The notes: generated by a model from the sequence alone, not told the origin. Counted from the stretch's first letter, positions 17,313 to 26,384 are shown. The stretch is 64,000 nucleotides of DNA from Streptomyces davaonensis JCM 4913 (GCF_000349325.1 NC_020504.1:7730326-7794325), one strand, 5' to 3'. Made by a program: numbers and translations.

Positions 17313-18368
17313 ATGCAGCTCGGGATCAACCTCGGCTACTGGGGTGCCGGAATGGACGGCGACAACCTCGCCGTCGCCCAGGAGGCCGACCGCCTCGGCT
17401 ACGCCGTCTGCTGGGCCGCCGAGGCCTACGGCTCGGACGCCGCCACCGTGCTCAGCTGGGTCGCCGCCAAGACCGAGCGCATCGACGTCGGTTCGGCCAT
17501 CTTCCAGATCCCGGCCCGCCAGCCGGCGATGACCGCGATGACCGCCGCCACCCTCGACTCGCTCTCCGGCGGCCGCTTCCGCCTCGGCCTCGGCGTCTCC
17601 GGACCGCAGGTCTCCGAGGGCTGGTACGGCGTCAAGTTCGACAAGCCGCTCTCCCGCACCCGCGAGTACGTCGAGATCGTCCGCAAGGCGATGAGCCGCG
17701 AGCGCCTCAGCCACGAGGGCGAGCACTGGACGCTGCCGCTGCCCGGCGGCCCCGGCAAGCCCATCAAGCTCACCGTGCACCCCACCCGCGAGCACATCCC
17801 GCTGTACATCGCCGCGATCGGCCCGAAGAACCTGGAGCAGACCGGCGAGATCGCCGACGGCGCGCTGCTGATCTTCCCCTCCGCCGAGCACCTGGAGGAC
17901 ACGGCGATCAAGTACCTGCGCGCGGGCCGCGAGAAGGCCGGCAAGACCCTCGACGGCTTCGACGTCTGCCCCACCGTCCCGCTCGCCGTCGGCGACGACA
18001 AGGACGTGACGGCCCTCGCCGACACCTTCCGTCCCTACACCGCCCTGTACGTCGGCGGCATGGGCAGCCGCAAGCAGAACTTCTACAACCAGCTCGCCCA
18101 GCGCATGGGGTACGAGAAGGAAGCCGCCGAGATCCAGGACAAGTACCTCTCCGGCGACAAGCAGGGCGCCGCGGCCGCCGTACCGCACGACCTGATCGAC
18201 TCCACGACCCTGCTCGGTTCCGTGGACCGGATCGCGGACCGGATGAAGGCCTACGCGGCGGCCGGGGTCACCACCCTCACGCTCGCCCCCGCGGGCTTCA
18301 CCCTCGACGAGCGCCTCGCCTCGCTGCGGGCCGGCACCGAGGCCCTGGAGCGGGCCGGACTCGCGTAA
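17313..18368 (+). CDS. LLM-class F420-dependent oxidoreductase
   Basis: 351 residues, luciferase-like TIM barrel. Starts MQLGINLGYWG with early conserved EADRLGY and AEAYGSDAATVL, has the F420/FMN-class segment RFRLGLGVSGPQVSEGWYG near residue 90 and a C-terminal GSVDRIADRMKAYAAAGVTTL. Members with this pattern in actinomycetes use coenzyme F420. Substrate unknown. AAGGGG lies 7 nt before the ATG. Stands alone, followed by a strong terminator. Confidence 0.9.
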   Translation: MQLGINLGYWGAGMDGDNLAVAQEADRLGYAVCWAAEAYGSDAATVLSWVAAKTERIDVGSAIFQIPARQPAMTAMTAATLDSLSGGRFRLGLGVSGPQVSEGWYGVKFDKPLSRTREYVEIVRKAMSRERLSHEGEHWTLPLPGGPGKPIKLTVHPTREHIPLYIAAIGPKNLEQTGEIADGALLIFPSAEHLEDTAIKYLRAGREKAGKTLDGFDVCPTVPLAVGDDKDVTALADTFRPYTALYVGGMGSRKQNFYNQLAQRMGYEKEAAEIQDKYLSGDKQGAAAAVPHDLIDSTTLLGSVDRIADRMKAYAAAGVTTLTLAPAGFTLDERLASLRAGTEALERAGLA

Positions 18369-18387
18369 CCCTGCGGGGGAAGTTTCC

Positions 18388-18430
18388 ACGGCCGTGGTGG
18401 GGGCTCGGGGGTCTTCCCCGCCACGGCCGT
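18388..18430 (+). terminator. Terminator after the LLM oxidoreductase gene
   Basis: Fifteen base pairs (one G-T) between 18388-18402 and 18416-18430 with a 13-nt loop, 20 nt past the stop. Confidence 0.65.
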
Positions 18431-18594
18431 CACGCAGAACAACGCGCCCACGCCCGTGCGGTTACGCCCCCGTCGTGACCCCGCCGGTCCTCCTTTTGGC
18501 GGAGTTGTCCGACACAACTGTTGCAGCACCCCTCACGCCGCATTTGACTCGTTCTTTGCGGAGTCCCGCGGAGGCCCGCAGAGAGGTGCTCACG

Positions 18595-19383
18595 ATGCTT
18601 TCGGCAAAGAGTCTGTTCACCGAGATCCTCGACAACGACGAATCCTTCGCCCTGTTCTGCTCCATCGCCGCGAGCGGGGAGTCCCAGGGCGGCTGGGAGA
18701 ACGCCCGCATCGCCGTGCTCGTCCCGGACGGCGAGCGCGCACTCGCCCCCAAGATCACCCGCCATGGCGCCGACGAGGACAAGCACGGGCGGATCTTCAA
18801 CGCCCTGCTGAAGAAGCGCGGTCTGGAGCCCGTCCCCGTCCCGCACGAGACCGACTACACGATGCTCCTGGAGAAGCACGGCATCGGCCTCGCCCACGAG
18901 AAGCTCAAGGGCGAGGAGCGGCTCACCGTGCAGGACATCGTCACCTACCTCGCCCACAGCAGGGTCACCGAACAGCGCGCCTCGGAGGAGATGGAGCTGC
19001 TGCGCAAGCACTTCGCCGACCATCCCGACATCGGCCGCGCGGTCAAAATGATCTCCAACGACGAGGACAACCACCTCGCCTACTGCCATGAGGAACTGCT
19101 GCGCTTCGCCTACGCCGGACACGGCCGCGCGATCCAGCAGACCCTCCGCGAGTGCGCGCTCGCGGAGATCCGGATCTACCGGGACGTCAGCCTCGCCGTC
19201 ATGGCCCACATGGGCCGCATCCTCGGCTGGCCGCGCCCCAAGTCGGCGGTGCTCGCCGCCGGCATCCACGCGGTGTACGCCTGGGAACGGGCCGCGGGCT
19301 GGCGGCGCATGGTGTCCCTGAAGATGCCCGAACGCCGCGACGCCCTGGGCGGCCCGGCGACCTCCGCCCCCGAATTCGCCTAG
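18595..19383 (+). CDS. Ferritin-like domain protein
   Basis: 262 residues, four-helix-bundle ferritin-like protein. Candidate di-iron ligands are in HGADEDKHGRIF near residue 60, VTEQRASEEME near 127 and NDEDNHLAYCHEE near 152, with the spacing of ExxH-type helices. The C-terminal part (210-262) is basic and lacks metal ligands. Function unknown; it could be an iron-storage-like or oxidase protein. The ATG at 18595 has AGAGG 9 nt ahead. Convergent with the CorA-type gene, with a palindrome spanning both stop codons. Confidence 0.8.
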   Translation: MLSAKSLFTEILDNDESFALFCSIAASGESQGGWENARIAVLVPDGERALAPKITRHGADEDKHGRIFNALLKKRGLEPVPVPHETDYTMLLEKHGIGLAHEKLKGEERLTVQDIVTYLAHSRVTEQRASEEMELLRKHFADHPDIGRAVKMISNDEDNHLAYCHEELLRFAYAGHGRAIQQTLRECALAEIRIYRDVSLAVMAHMGRILGWPRPKSAVLAAGIHAVYAWERAAGWRRMVSLKMPERRDALGGPATSAPEFA

Positions 19384-19398
19384 CCACCGACGTGGCTA
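19381..19398. terminator. Palindrome spanning two convergent stop codons
   Basis: TAGCCAC and GTGGCTA form a perfect 7-bp stem with a 4-nt loop. The outer triplets are the TAG stops of the ferritin-like gene (plus) and the CorA-type gene (minus). A weak terminator at best. Confidence 0.4.
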
Positions 19399-20394
19399 CA
19401 ACCACCCCCGGCTCTTGAAGAGCCGGTACAGCATGACCTCCAGGGCGGCCATGCCCGCGATCAAGGCCGGATACGACCACAGCCAGTGCAGCTCGGGCAT
19501 GTGGTCGAAGTTCATGCCGTAGATCCCCGCGATCATCGTGGGGACCGCGGCCATGGCCGCCCACGCGGAGATCTTCCGCATGTCGTCGTTCTGCCGGACG
19601 CTCATCTGCGCCAGATGAGCCGAGAGGATGTCCGACACCAGCCGGTCCAGGGCCTCCACCGACTCGTTCACCCGCGTGAGATGGTCGTTCACGTCACGGA
19701 AGAACGGCTGCGCCTTCGCGTGCACGAAGGGCACCCGGACACCGAACACACCACCGCCCGCGAGCCGGTCCAGCGGCTGCGCCAACGGGCCCGTGGCGCG
19801 GCGGAACTCCAGGATCTGCCGCTTGAAGTTGTAGATCCGGGACGCCGTGTGCCGCGAGCCACCGCCGGTCGGCGAGAACACCTCGGCCTCCAGCCCCTCC
19901 AGATCGGTGCTCAGTTCGCCCGCCACGTCCACGTAGTGGTCGACGACGGCGTCGGCGATCGAGTACAGCACCGCCGTGGGACCGTGCCGGAGCATCTCGG
20001 GCTCGGCCTCGAGCCGGCGGCGCACGGCGGCGAGCGGCGCCTCCTCGCCGTGCCGCACGGTCACCACGAACGAGTCGCCGATGAAGACCATGACCTCACC
20101 GGCCGAGACGATGTCGTGCCTGGGTTCGTAGCCGACCGGCTTGAGGACCATGAACAGCGAGTCGTCGTAGATCTCCAGCTTGGGGCGCTGGTGGGCGCTG
20201 AGGGCGTCCTCGACGGCCAGCGGATGCAGCCCGAACTCCTGCGTGACCCGGTCGAACTCGGCCTCGGTGGGCTCGTAGAGCCCGATCCAGACGAACGCGT
20301 CCCCGCCCCCGCGGCACTGCGCCAGCGCGACGGAGAAGTCCTTGGGCCCCTCGGTCCGCGTCCCGTCACGGTAGATGGCACAGTCGACGATCAC
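19396..20394 (-). CDS. CorA-type magnesium/cobalt transporter
   Basis: 332-residue membrane channel subunit. The long N-terminal cytoplasmic domain (1-265) is followed by two C-terminal helices: the first ends in the family signature YGMNF (about residue 297) with the following MPEL loop, the second is LWSYPALIAGMAALEVMLY. CorA pentamers admit Mg2+ or Co2+; some relatives carry Zn2+. GTG at 20394 chosen as the family-typical start (IVDCAIYRDG). The last codons also form a CCGGCTCTT/AAGAGCCGG hairpin in the DNA. Confidence 0.92.
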   Translation of the reverse strand: MIVDCAIYRDGTRTEGPKDFSVALAQCRGGGDAFVWIGLYEPTEAEFDRVTQEFGLHPLAVEDALSAHQRPKLEIYDDSLFMVLKPVGYEPRHDIVSAGEVMVFIGDSFVVTVRHGEEAPLAAVRRRLEAEPEMLRHGPTAVLYSIADAVVDHYVDVAGELSTDLEGLEAEVFSPTGGGSRHTASRIYNFKRQILEFRRATGPLAQPLDRLAGGGVFGVRVPFVHAKAQPFFRDVNDHLTRVNESVEALDRLVSDILSAHLAQMSVRQNDDMRKISAWAAMAAVPTMIAGIYGMNFDHMPELHWLWSYPALIAGMAALEVMLYRLFKSRGWL

Positions 20395-20456
20395 GGAGCG
20401 TATTCTCCCGCCTGCTCCCGGCCGACGCACCCCGAGGTGCGCCTACCCTGGGCCGC

Positions 20457-21143
20457 ATGCCCACCCTCATCCTGGTCCGGCACGGACGTTCCACCGCCAA
20501 CACCGAGGGACTGCTCGCCGGATGGACGCCCGGCGTCGCCCTCGACGAACGCGGCGCCGCGCAGGCCGCCGCCCTGCCCGCACGCCTCGCCGGGCTGCCG
20601 ATCTCCGAGGTCGTCACCAGCCCCCTTCAGCGCTGCGAGGAGACCGTACGGCCGCTCCTCGACGCCCGGCCCGGACTGCGGGCGCACACCGAGGAGCGGA
20701 TCGGGGAGTGCGACTACGGCGACTGGTCGGGCCGCAAGCTCGCCGAGCTCAAGGACGAACCGCTGATGGAGATCGTCCAGGCACACCCCTCGGCGGCCGC
20801 GTTCCCCGGCGGCGAATCGATGCGGGCGATGCAGACCCGCGCCGCCGAGGCCGTACGCGAGTGGAACGCGCGCGTGGAGCGCGAGCACGGCGCCGACGCC
20901 GTGTATCTGATGTGCTCGCACGGCGACATCATCAAGTCCCTGGTCGCGGAGGCACTCGGACTTCATCTGGACCTCTTCCAGCGGATCGCTGTCGAACCGT
21001 GTTCCATCACCGCGATCCGCTACACACGACTGCGGCCGTTTCTCCTCCGCCTCGGTGACACCGGGGACTTCGCCTCCCTGGCGCCCCGTGCGGAACCGCC
21101 GGCCGGCGACGCCCCGGTCGGGGGCGGTGCGGGCGCACCGTGA
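20457..21143 (+). CDS. Histidine phosphatase family protein
   Basis: 228 residues. Phosphoglycerate-mutase-like fold with the phospho-acceptor motif LVRHGRS at residues 6-12, the general acid in ERIGECDYGDW near 84 and the second catalytic His in CSHGDIIKS near 150. Belongs to the actinobacterial subgroup found next to DUF3090 and mshC; the substrate is unknown. TACCCT (20444-20449) is 7 nt before the ATG, as for a leaderless mRNA. Followed, same strand, by DUF3090, the SCO1664-family gene and mshC. Confidence 0.9.
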   Translation: MPTLILVRHGRSTANTEGLLAGWTPGVALDERGAAQAAALPARLAGLPISEVVTSPLQRCEETVRPLLDARPGLRAHTEERIGECDYGDWSGRKLAELKDEPLMEIVQAHPSAAAFPGGESMRAMQTRAAEAVREWNARVEREHGADAVYLMCSHGDIIKSLVAEALGLHLDLFQRIAVEPCSITAIRYTRLRPFLLRLGDTGDFASLAPRAEPPAGDAPVGGGAGAP

Positions 21144-21222
21144 TCGCCGGGCGCAGTAGGGTGAAGCGGTCGCGGTAGCGGCCCGATCCCGAGTCCGTTC
21201 ACGATTCCCATGGAGACAGGAC

Positions 21223-21813
21223 GTGTCCCGTCAGGTGTTCCTCTACGACCCGCCGGAGCGTTTCGTGGCCGGCACGGTCGGACTGCCCGGACGCCGTACG
21301 TTCTTCCTCCAGGCGTCCGCCGGCTCCCGGGTGACCAGCGTGGCCCTGGAGAAGACGCAGGTGGCCGCGCTCGCCGAGCGCATGGACGAACTCCTCGACG
21401 AGGTCGTCCGACGCAGTGGCGGCAGCGCCTCGGTGCCCGCCATGGCACCCAACGAGGTCTCCGACACCGCCCCCCTCGACACCCCGATCGAGGAGGAGTT
21501 CCGGGTCGGCACCATGGCGCTGGCCTGGGACGGCGAGGAACAGCGCATGATCGTCGAGGCGCAGGCGCTGGTCGAGCTGGAGGCGGAGTCCGACGAGGAC
21601 CTCGCCGAGGCCGAGGAGCGGCTGCTCCAGGACGAGGAGAACGGCCCCCCGATGCTGCGGGTCAGACTCACCGGCGCGCAGGCCCGCGCCTTCGCCAAGC
21701 GCGCCCTGGACGTCGTCAACGCCGGGCGGCCGCCGTGCCCGCTGTGCAGCCTGCCCCTGGACCCGGAGGGACACGTATGTCCGCGCCAGAACGGATACCG
21801 CCGCGGAGCGTGA
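21223..21813 (+). CDS. DUF3090 family protein
   Basis: 196 residues, actinobacteria-specific. Starts SRQVFLYDPPERFVAGTVG and ends in a zinc-ribbon-like stretch [16 protein letters not shown] with three cysteines. No enzymatic motif recognised. GTG at 21223 with GGAG 9 nt upstream. Its last 37 nt overlap the start of the next gene in another frame, implying tight coupling with the SCO1664-family protein. Confidence 0.88.
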   Translation: MSRQVFLYDPPERFVAGTVGLPGRRTFFLQASAGSRVTSVALEKTQVAALAERMDELLDEVVRRSGGSASVPAMAPNEVSDTAPLDTPIEEEFRVGTMALAWDGEEQRMIVEAQALVELEAESDEDLAEAEERLLQDEENGPPMLRVRLTGAQARAFAKRALDVVNAGRPPCPLCSLPLDPEGHVCPRQNGYRRGA

Positions 21814-22595
21814 CCCCGCTGAATCTGCTCACCGAGGGCGAGCTCACCGTCCGCGGCCGGATCCGCGAGGCCTCCAACGCGGCCCTGTTCTGCACGGTGT
21901 CCCGTGCGGACCAGGAGGCGTCCTGCGTCTACAAGCCGATCGCCGGCGAGCGCCCGCTGTGGGACTTCCCCGACGGCAATCTCGCCCAGCGGGAGGTCGC
22001 CGCGTTCGCGGTCTCCGAGGCGACCGGCTGGGGGCTCGTACCGCCCACCGTGCTGCGGAACGGTCCGTACGGCGAGGGCATGTGCCAGCTGTGGATCGAC
22101 CTCGTGCCCGGCGGTGAGCTGCTCGCGCTGGTGGACTCGGAGGAGCCCGGGCCGGGCTGGAAGGCCGTCGGGTTCGCCGAGGTCGGCGAGGGGCGCACCG
22201 CCCTGCTGGTGCACGCCGACGACGAGCGGCTGCGCCGGCTCGCCGTCCTGGACGCCGTGATCAACAACGCCGACCGCAAGGGCGGTCATCTGCTGCCCGC
22301 CGCCGAGGAGCGGCTCTACGGCATCGATCACGGGGTCACCTTCAACGTCGAGAACAAGCTGCGCACCCTGCTGTGGGGCTGGGCGGGCGAGGCCCTCACC
22401 GGGGAGGCGGTCGACGTCCTCAAGGGCCTGAAGGCGGCACTGGAGCCCCGCGGGGCGCTCACGGCCACTCTCACCCCGCTGATCACCGAGGCCGAGATCG
22501 ACGCCACACGCGCGCGTGTCGAGGCGATGCTCGCCTCCGGCGTCCACCCCGAGCCGAGCGGGGAGTGGCCCGCGATCCCCTGGCCGCCGGTGTAG
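21777..22595 (+). CDS. SCO1664 family protein (kinase-like fold)
   Basis: 272 residues. Recognised as the family named after S. coelicolor SCO1664. Motifs recall a PI3/PI4-kinase-like or HipA-like core: [16 protein letters not shown] with a candidate ATP-binding Lys near 50, [17 protein letters not shown] near 155 as catalytic loop (NNADR), and [10 protein letters not shown] as the metal-binding D. Activity unproven. ATG at 21777 has GGAGGG 5 nt ahead, inside the DUF3090 gene. The conserved block of phosphatase, DUF3090, this gene and mshC hints at a link to mycothiol, which is inference. Confidence 0.85.
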   Translation: MSAPERIPPRSVTPLNLLTEGELTVRGRIREASNAALFCTVSRADQEASCVYKPIAGERPLWDFPDGNLAQREVAAFAVSEATGWGLVPPTVLRNGPYGEGMCQLWIDLVPGGELLALVDSEEPGPGWKAVGFAEVGEGRTALLVHADDERLRRLAVLDAVINNADRKGGHLLPAAEERLYGIDHGVTFNVENKLRTLLWGWAGEALTGEAVDVLKGLKAALEPRGALTATLTPLITEAEIDATRARVEAMLASGVHPEPSGEWPAIPWPPV

Positions 22596-22641
22596 CCGTA
22601 CCGCATACGAGCCGCACCGCATACGAGCCGTACTGCATACG
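22594..22641 (+). repeat. 16-bp tandem repeat, three copies, starting in a stop codon
   Basis: Units AGCCGTACCGCATACG at 22594, 22610 (one mismatch) and 22626 (one mismatch). The first two bases are the last two of the TAG stop at 22593-22595. Confidence 0.9.
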
Positions 22642-22673
22642 GGCCGGTGGGGCGCAAGAGCGCCTTACCGGCC
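22642..22673 (+). terminator. Hairpin after the SCO1664-family gene
   Basis: GGCCGGTGGGGCGC (22642-22655) pairs with GCGCCTTACCGGCC (22660-22673), two G-T pairs, AAGA loop, no T run. It lies directly after the tandem repeat and before the mshC promoter. Confidence 0.6.
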
Positions 22674-22714
22674 ATCCGGCCCGATCCGGTTCGTATATGG
22701 AACGCCGGTCCGGT

Positions 22715-22720
22715 TACGCT
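22715..22720 (+). promoter_or_regulatory. -10 box of a leaderless mshC transcript
   Basis: TACGCT ends 6 nt before the mshC ATG (22727), so transcription would begin at or next to the start codon. No ribosome site is visible. Confidence 0.55.
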
Positions 22721-22726
22721 CATGAC

Positions 22727-23956
22727 ATGTATGCCTGGCCCGCTTCTGAGGTCCCCGCCCTGCCCGGCAAGGGCCGCGACCTCCGGATCCACGACACCGC
22801 GACCGGTGGACTCGTCACCCTCGAGCCCGGTCCCGTCGCCCGTATCTACGTCTGCGGCATCACCCCGTACGACGCGACCCACATGGGTCACGCGGCGACC
22901 TACAACGCGTTCGACCTCGTGCAGCGCGTGTGGCTCGACACCAAGCGGCAGGTTCACTACGTCCAGAACGTCACCGACGTCGACGATCCGCTGCTGGAGC
23001 GGGCCGAGCGCGACGGCGTCGACTGGGTGGCCCTCGCCGAGAAGGAGACCGCCCTCTTCCGCGAGGACATGACCGCCCTGCGCATGCTGCCCCCGCAGCA
23101 CTACATCGGCGCCGTCGAGGCGATACCCGGCATCGTGCCGCTCGTCGAACGCCTGCGTGAGGCGGGCGCCGCCTACGAACTCGACGGCGACATCTACTTC
23201 TCCGTCGAGGCCGACCCCGACTTCGGCAAGGTCTCCGGCCTCGACGCCGCCGCGATGCGGCTGCTGTCCGCCGAGCGCGGCGGCGACCCGGACCGTCCGG
23301 GCAAGAAGAACCCGCTCGACCCGATGCTGTGGATGGCCGCCCGCGAGGGCGAGCCGAGCTGGGACGGCGCCTCGCTCGGCCGGGGCCGCCCCGGCTGGCA
23401 CATCGAGTGCGTGGCCATCGCCCTGGACCACCTCGGCATGACCTTCGACGTCCAGGGCGGCGGCTCCGACCTCGCCTTCCCGCACCACGAGATGGGCGCC
23501 TCGCACGCCCAGGTGCTCACCGGCGAGTTCCCCATGGCCAAGGCCTACGTCCACGCGGGCATGGTCGCCCTGCACGGCGAGAAGATGTCCAAGTCCAAGG
23601 GCAACCTCGTCTTCGTCTCCGCGCTGCGCCGGGACGGCGTCGACCCGGCCGCCATCCGGCTCGCGCTCCTCGCCCACCACTACCGGGCCGACTGGGAGTG
23701 GACCGACCAGGTGCTCCGGGACGCCGAGGCGCGCCTGGCCCGCTGGCGCGCGGCCGTCTCCCGGCCCGACGGCCCGGGAGCGGAGGCGCTGGTCGAGGAG
23801 ATCCGCGAGGCCCTCGCCAACGACCTCGACGCCCCGGCCGCGCTCGCCGCGGTCGACCGCTGGGCGGCGCTCCAGCAGGAGCGCGGCGGCACCGACGAGA
23901 GCGCCCCCGGCGTCGTGTCGCGCGCGGTGGACGCGCTGCTGGGCGTGGCTCTGTAG
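22727..23956 (+). CDS. mshC: Cysteine--1-D-myo-inosityl 2-amino-2-deoxy-alpha-D-glucopyranoside ligase
   Basis: 409 residues. ATP-dependent ligase joining cysteine to GlcN-inositol, the third dedicated step of mycothiol synthesis. Related to cysteinyl-tRNA synthetase: HIGH-like motif ATHMGHA near residue 47, zinc-site residues including the Cys of [14 protein letters not shown] and FPHHE, and the KMSKSKG loop near 286. It lacks the anticodon-binding domain of CysS, the size difference that separates MshC from CysS. The start is set by TACGCT 6 nt upstream and the family N-terminus [14 protein letters not shown]. Confidence 0.96.
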   Translation: MYAWPASEVPALPGKGRDLRIHDTATGGLVTLEPGPVARIYVCGITPYDATHMGHAATYNAFDLVQRVWLDTKRQVHYVQNVTDVDDPLLERAERDGVDWVALAEKETALFREDMTALRMLPPQHYIGAVEAIPGIVPLVERLREAGAAYELDGDIYFSVEADPDFGKVSGLDAAAMRLLSAERGGDPDRPGKKNPLDPMLWMAAREGEPSWDGASLGRGRPGWHIECVAIALDHLGMTFDVQGGGSDLAFPHHEMGASHAQVLTGEFPMAKAYVHAGMVALHGEKMSKSKGNLVFVSALRRDGVDPAAIRLALLAHHYRADWEWTDQVLRDAEARLARWRAAVSRPDGPGAEALVEEIREALANDLDAPAALAAVDRWAALQQERGGTDESAPGVVSRAVDALLGVAL

Positions 23957-23966
23957 GACACGGAAA

Positions 23967-24001
23967 GAGGCGCTTCCCCCCGAGCGCGGGGGAAGCGCCT
24001 C
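23967..24001. terminator. Bidirectional terminator after mshC
   Basis: GAGGCGCTTCCCCC (23967-23980) pairs perfectly with 23988-24001, 7-nt loop. It serves mshC and the convergent glutamine-rich gene. Confidence 0.8.
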
Positions 24002-24019
24002 CGTCATTTCAGGTGCCCG

Positions 24020-24487
24020 TCACAGGCGTTGGATCCGCACGCTCCGCAGGACGTTCGGCGACTGGGTGTCCCAGACGCCGACGACCTGGTGGCCGAAGGC
24101 GAACGCCTGCTGGATCTGCTGCTGGATCTGCGGCGTCGGGCTGTTCAGGACCCGGAACTGGCCGTTGATGCGCAGGAAGATCTGGTGCGGCTGCCCCTGC
24201 ACCGGGTGGACGAAGTCGATGAAGCCGTTCGCCACACCGGCGGCGAGCGCCTGTGCCTGCACCTGCTGGACGAGCTGCTGCACGGCGGCCAGCGAGATCT
24301 GCTGGAGCTGCTGCTCGGCCTGCTGCGCCTGCTGGTCCTGTTGGGGTGTCATCTGCTGCAACAGCTGCTGGTACGGCTGCTGCTGGCCGAGCTGCTGGAG
24401 CTGTTCCAGCGAGCCGAACTGCTGCTGGTACGGCGAGGTGCTCGGGTACTGCTGTGCCATCTGACCCATTTGCGGGGTGGTGCTCAT
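24020..24487 (-). CDS. Glutamine-rich protein with C-terminal module shared with the adjacent subtilase
   Basis: 155 residues, not a recognised family. Residues 1-80 are extraordinarily Gln-rich and likely helical or disordered. Residues 85-155 form a small ordered domain: FIDFVHPVQGQPHQIFLRING, then FRVLNSPTPQ and AFAFG. That last part aligns with the C-terminal 50 residues of the subtilase encoded just upstream. No signal peptide or membrane helix. ATG at 24487 preferred; an in-frame ATG nine codons earlier is possible, and neither has a strong ribosome site. Lies 53 nt after the subtilase stop, so probably the same transcript. Confidence 0.75.
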   Translation of the reverse strand: MSTTPQMGQMAQQYPSTSPYQQQFGSLEQLQQLGQQQPYQQLLQQMTPQQDQQAQQAEQQLQQISLAAVQQLVQQVQAQALAAGVANGFIDFVHPVQGQPHQIFLRINGQFRVLNSPTPQIQQQIQQAFAFGHQVVGVWDTQSPNVLRSVRIQRL

Positions 24488-24540
24488 ACGGGTGTCACCT
24501 TCCCTTGCTGTCATGGGTTTGCGCTGTCATGGAACGGTTG

Positions 24541-26256
24541 TCAGCCGGTGATCACCAGGCCGACGATCTCGTCGTCCGAGAACCACACCCGGACGTCGGG
24601 CCGTCCCCCCGCAAACGCGGTGTGCACCGCCTGGCGGAGCTCGGGGGACGGACGGTTCAGGTTCCGCCAGGCACCGGCCACGTACAGCCGGAGCCTCGGC
24701 GGGAGTTCACGCGGGTACGGCAGGAGTTCGTCCCAGTACCGTTCGGCCCGGCCCGAGCCGACCGCGTGCGGCAGCAGTTGGGGCACCGCCGCCCTGATGT
24801 CGGGCCGGGAGCCGATCCGCTGCGAGGCGGGCCGGCCCGGCGCGTCCTGTTGCGGGGAACCGCTCGCCCGCAGCACCGCGCGGGCGCGTTCGGCGGCCAT
24901 CGGGGCCTGACCGGCCGCCCTGAGCATGCCCTGGAGCGCGGCCAGCGCGCCGACCACCACCGGTGCGGCGGCGGAGGTCCCCGAGAACGTGTCGGTGTAC
25001 CAGGCGATCTCCTCGGGCCCGCCCTGGAGATCCCCGGGCCGGTCCCAGAAGCCGCCGGTGGTCGTGACCTCGTGCCCCCAGCCCTGCGCGTCCACGCGCG
25101 AGCCGTAGTTGGAGAACGCCAGCCTCGACCGGTCCGGGCCGTGGTCCCGGCCGTGCGTGCCGGGCGGCGGGGCGCCCGCGCCGACCAGGACGGCACCGGA
25201 GGACGGGTTGGACGGGTTGAACGGGTTGCGCCACCCGCGCGGGAACTCGTCCGGGCGGCGCTCGTAGACCGCATCGTCCAGCGACTCGGCGCCGTTGCCC
25301 GCGGCCGCCACCACCAACACGCCCTTGGCGGTGGCGTGCCGCACGGCCGCGAAGTCGTCCGGCCACCACTCCAGGGGGAGGTAGCCACGCTGGTCGTCGC
25401 GCTCGGCGTACTCGAACCGCGGTCCCGGCCGGTGGAGTTCGACCAGCACGATGTCGCCGGGCGCGAGCCGCTCCGCCGCCGCGTGGATCGCGGCCGCGGT
25501 GCCGACGCCCTGGAAGGACGCGGCCGCGGTCACCGCGTCCGGCGCGGCGCCCTGGACGCCGTACTGATTGCGCTCGCCGCCGATCACGCCGATCACGGCG
25601 GTGCCGTGGTTGCGCCAGGCGAGATCGTCGACCGGGGTGCCGACGACGACCCCGGCCAGCCGGGCGGCCAGATCCTCGTGGCCGAGCTGCCAGGCGCCCT
25701 CGACGTCGATCACCGTCACACCCTGACCGGTCCCGCCGGGCCGCTGCCAGGCCCAGTGGGCGTCGATGCCCTCGGGCGCGGGCCGCAGATAGCCCTGGCG
25801 GCTGCCGAAGTCGGGGGTGACGGCCGCGCCTTCCTTCAGCCTGCGGTCCTCCTCGCTGTGCAGGGTCGCGGGCACGGCGCCAGGTTTCACATACGCCGTG
25901 TCCACGCCCGGCAGCGCGGCGATGCGCGAGCGCAGTTCCGCCGCGCGGCCCTCCCCGCCACGCACCCGGTAGAAGACCGCGAGGTCGTTCTCCGGATCCG
26001 CGGACGGGGACTGCTGCACGCGCTCCTCACTGCCGAACAGCGGCTCCAGGGCCAGCTGTTCGTCGTCGAGGAACATGTTCAGCGCCGAGACATCGGCGCC
26101 CGCCGCCGACCGTACGCCCTTTGCCCCGGCCCGCAGCCTGGCCTCCGGGCGGGCGACGACGATCAGTTCCCGCTCCGCTCCTCGATAGGTGAATCCCGCT
26201 CCGTCGGGACCCGGTCCGGACGCTCCCGGGCCCTGCGGCTGTACCTGATCGGTCAT
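24541..26256 (-). CDS. S8 family serine peptidase (subtilase) without signal peptide
   Basis: 571 residues. An N-terminal region (25-130) resembles a propeptide (FYRVRGGEGRAAELRSRIAA...). The catalytic domain (about 165-465) has Asp184 in VTVIDVEG, His217 in RNHGTA, oxyanion Asn321 in AAAGNG and Ser428 in SGTSAAAP, so the triad is complete. The last ~60 residues form an extra module with the pattern G-x-W-R-x-L-N-x-P-S-P and AFAGG, shared with the glutamine-rich neighbour. There is no signal peptide or membrane helix, unusual for the family and pointing to a cytosolic job. ATG at 26256 chosen by AGGGAG about 10 nt upstream. Confidence 0.88.
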   Translation of the reverse strand: MTDQVQPQGPGASGPGPDGAGFTYRGAERELIVVARPEARLRAGAKGVRSAAGADVSALNMFLDDEQLALEPLFGSEERVQQSPSADPENDLAVFYRVRGGEGRAAELRSRIAALPGVDTAYVKPGAVPATLHSEEDRRLKEGAAVTPDFGSRQGYLRPAPEGIDAHWAWQRPGGTGQGVTVIDVEGAWQLGHEDLAARLAGVVVGTPVDDLAWRNHGTAVIGVIGGERNQYGVQGAAPDAVTAAASFQGVGTAAAIHAAAERLAPGDIVLVELHRPGPRFEYAERDDQRGYLPLEWWPDDFAAVRHATAKGVLVVAAAGNGAESLDDAVYERRPDEFPRGWRNPFNPSNPSSGAVLVGAGAPPPGTHGRDHGPDRSRLAFSNYGSRVDAQGWGHEVTTTGGFWDRPGDLQGGPEEIAWYTDTFSGTSAAAPVVVGALAALQGMLRAAGQAPMAAERARAVLRASGSPQQDAPGRPASQRIGSRPDIRAAVPQLLPHAVGSGRAERYWDELLPYPRELPPRLRLYVAGAWRNLNRPSPELRQAVHTAFAGGRPDVRVWFSDDEIVGLVITG

Positions 26257-26384
26257 CGGGTACCGCTCCCTTCGGTCAGCGCGGGTGTCGCCTTCAGGGG
26301 ACAACCAAGCACTCCGGCGGCGACCCGTAAAGGCTGTTTTCGTCAACTCGGTTTGAAAACAAGTTGAATTGGGCAACGTGTGCA

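Noticed and set aside
22594..22641. CRISPR-like repeat
   Set aside because: The units are directly adjacent without spacers, only three copies of 16 bp, and no cas genes are in the window.
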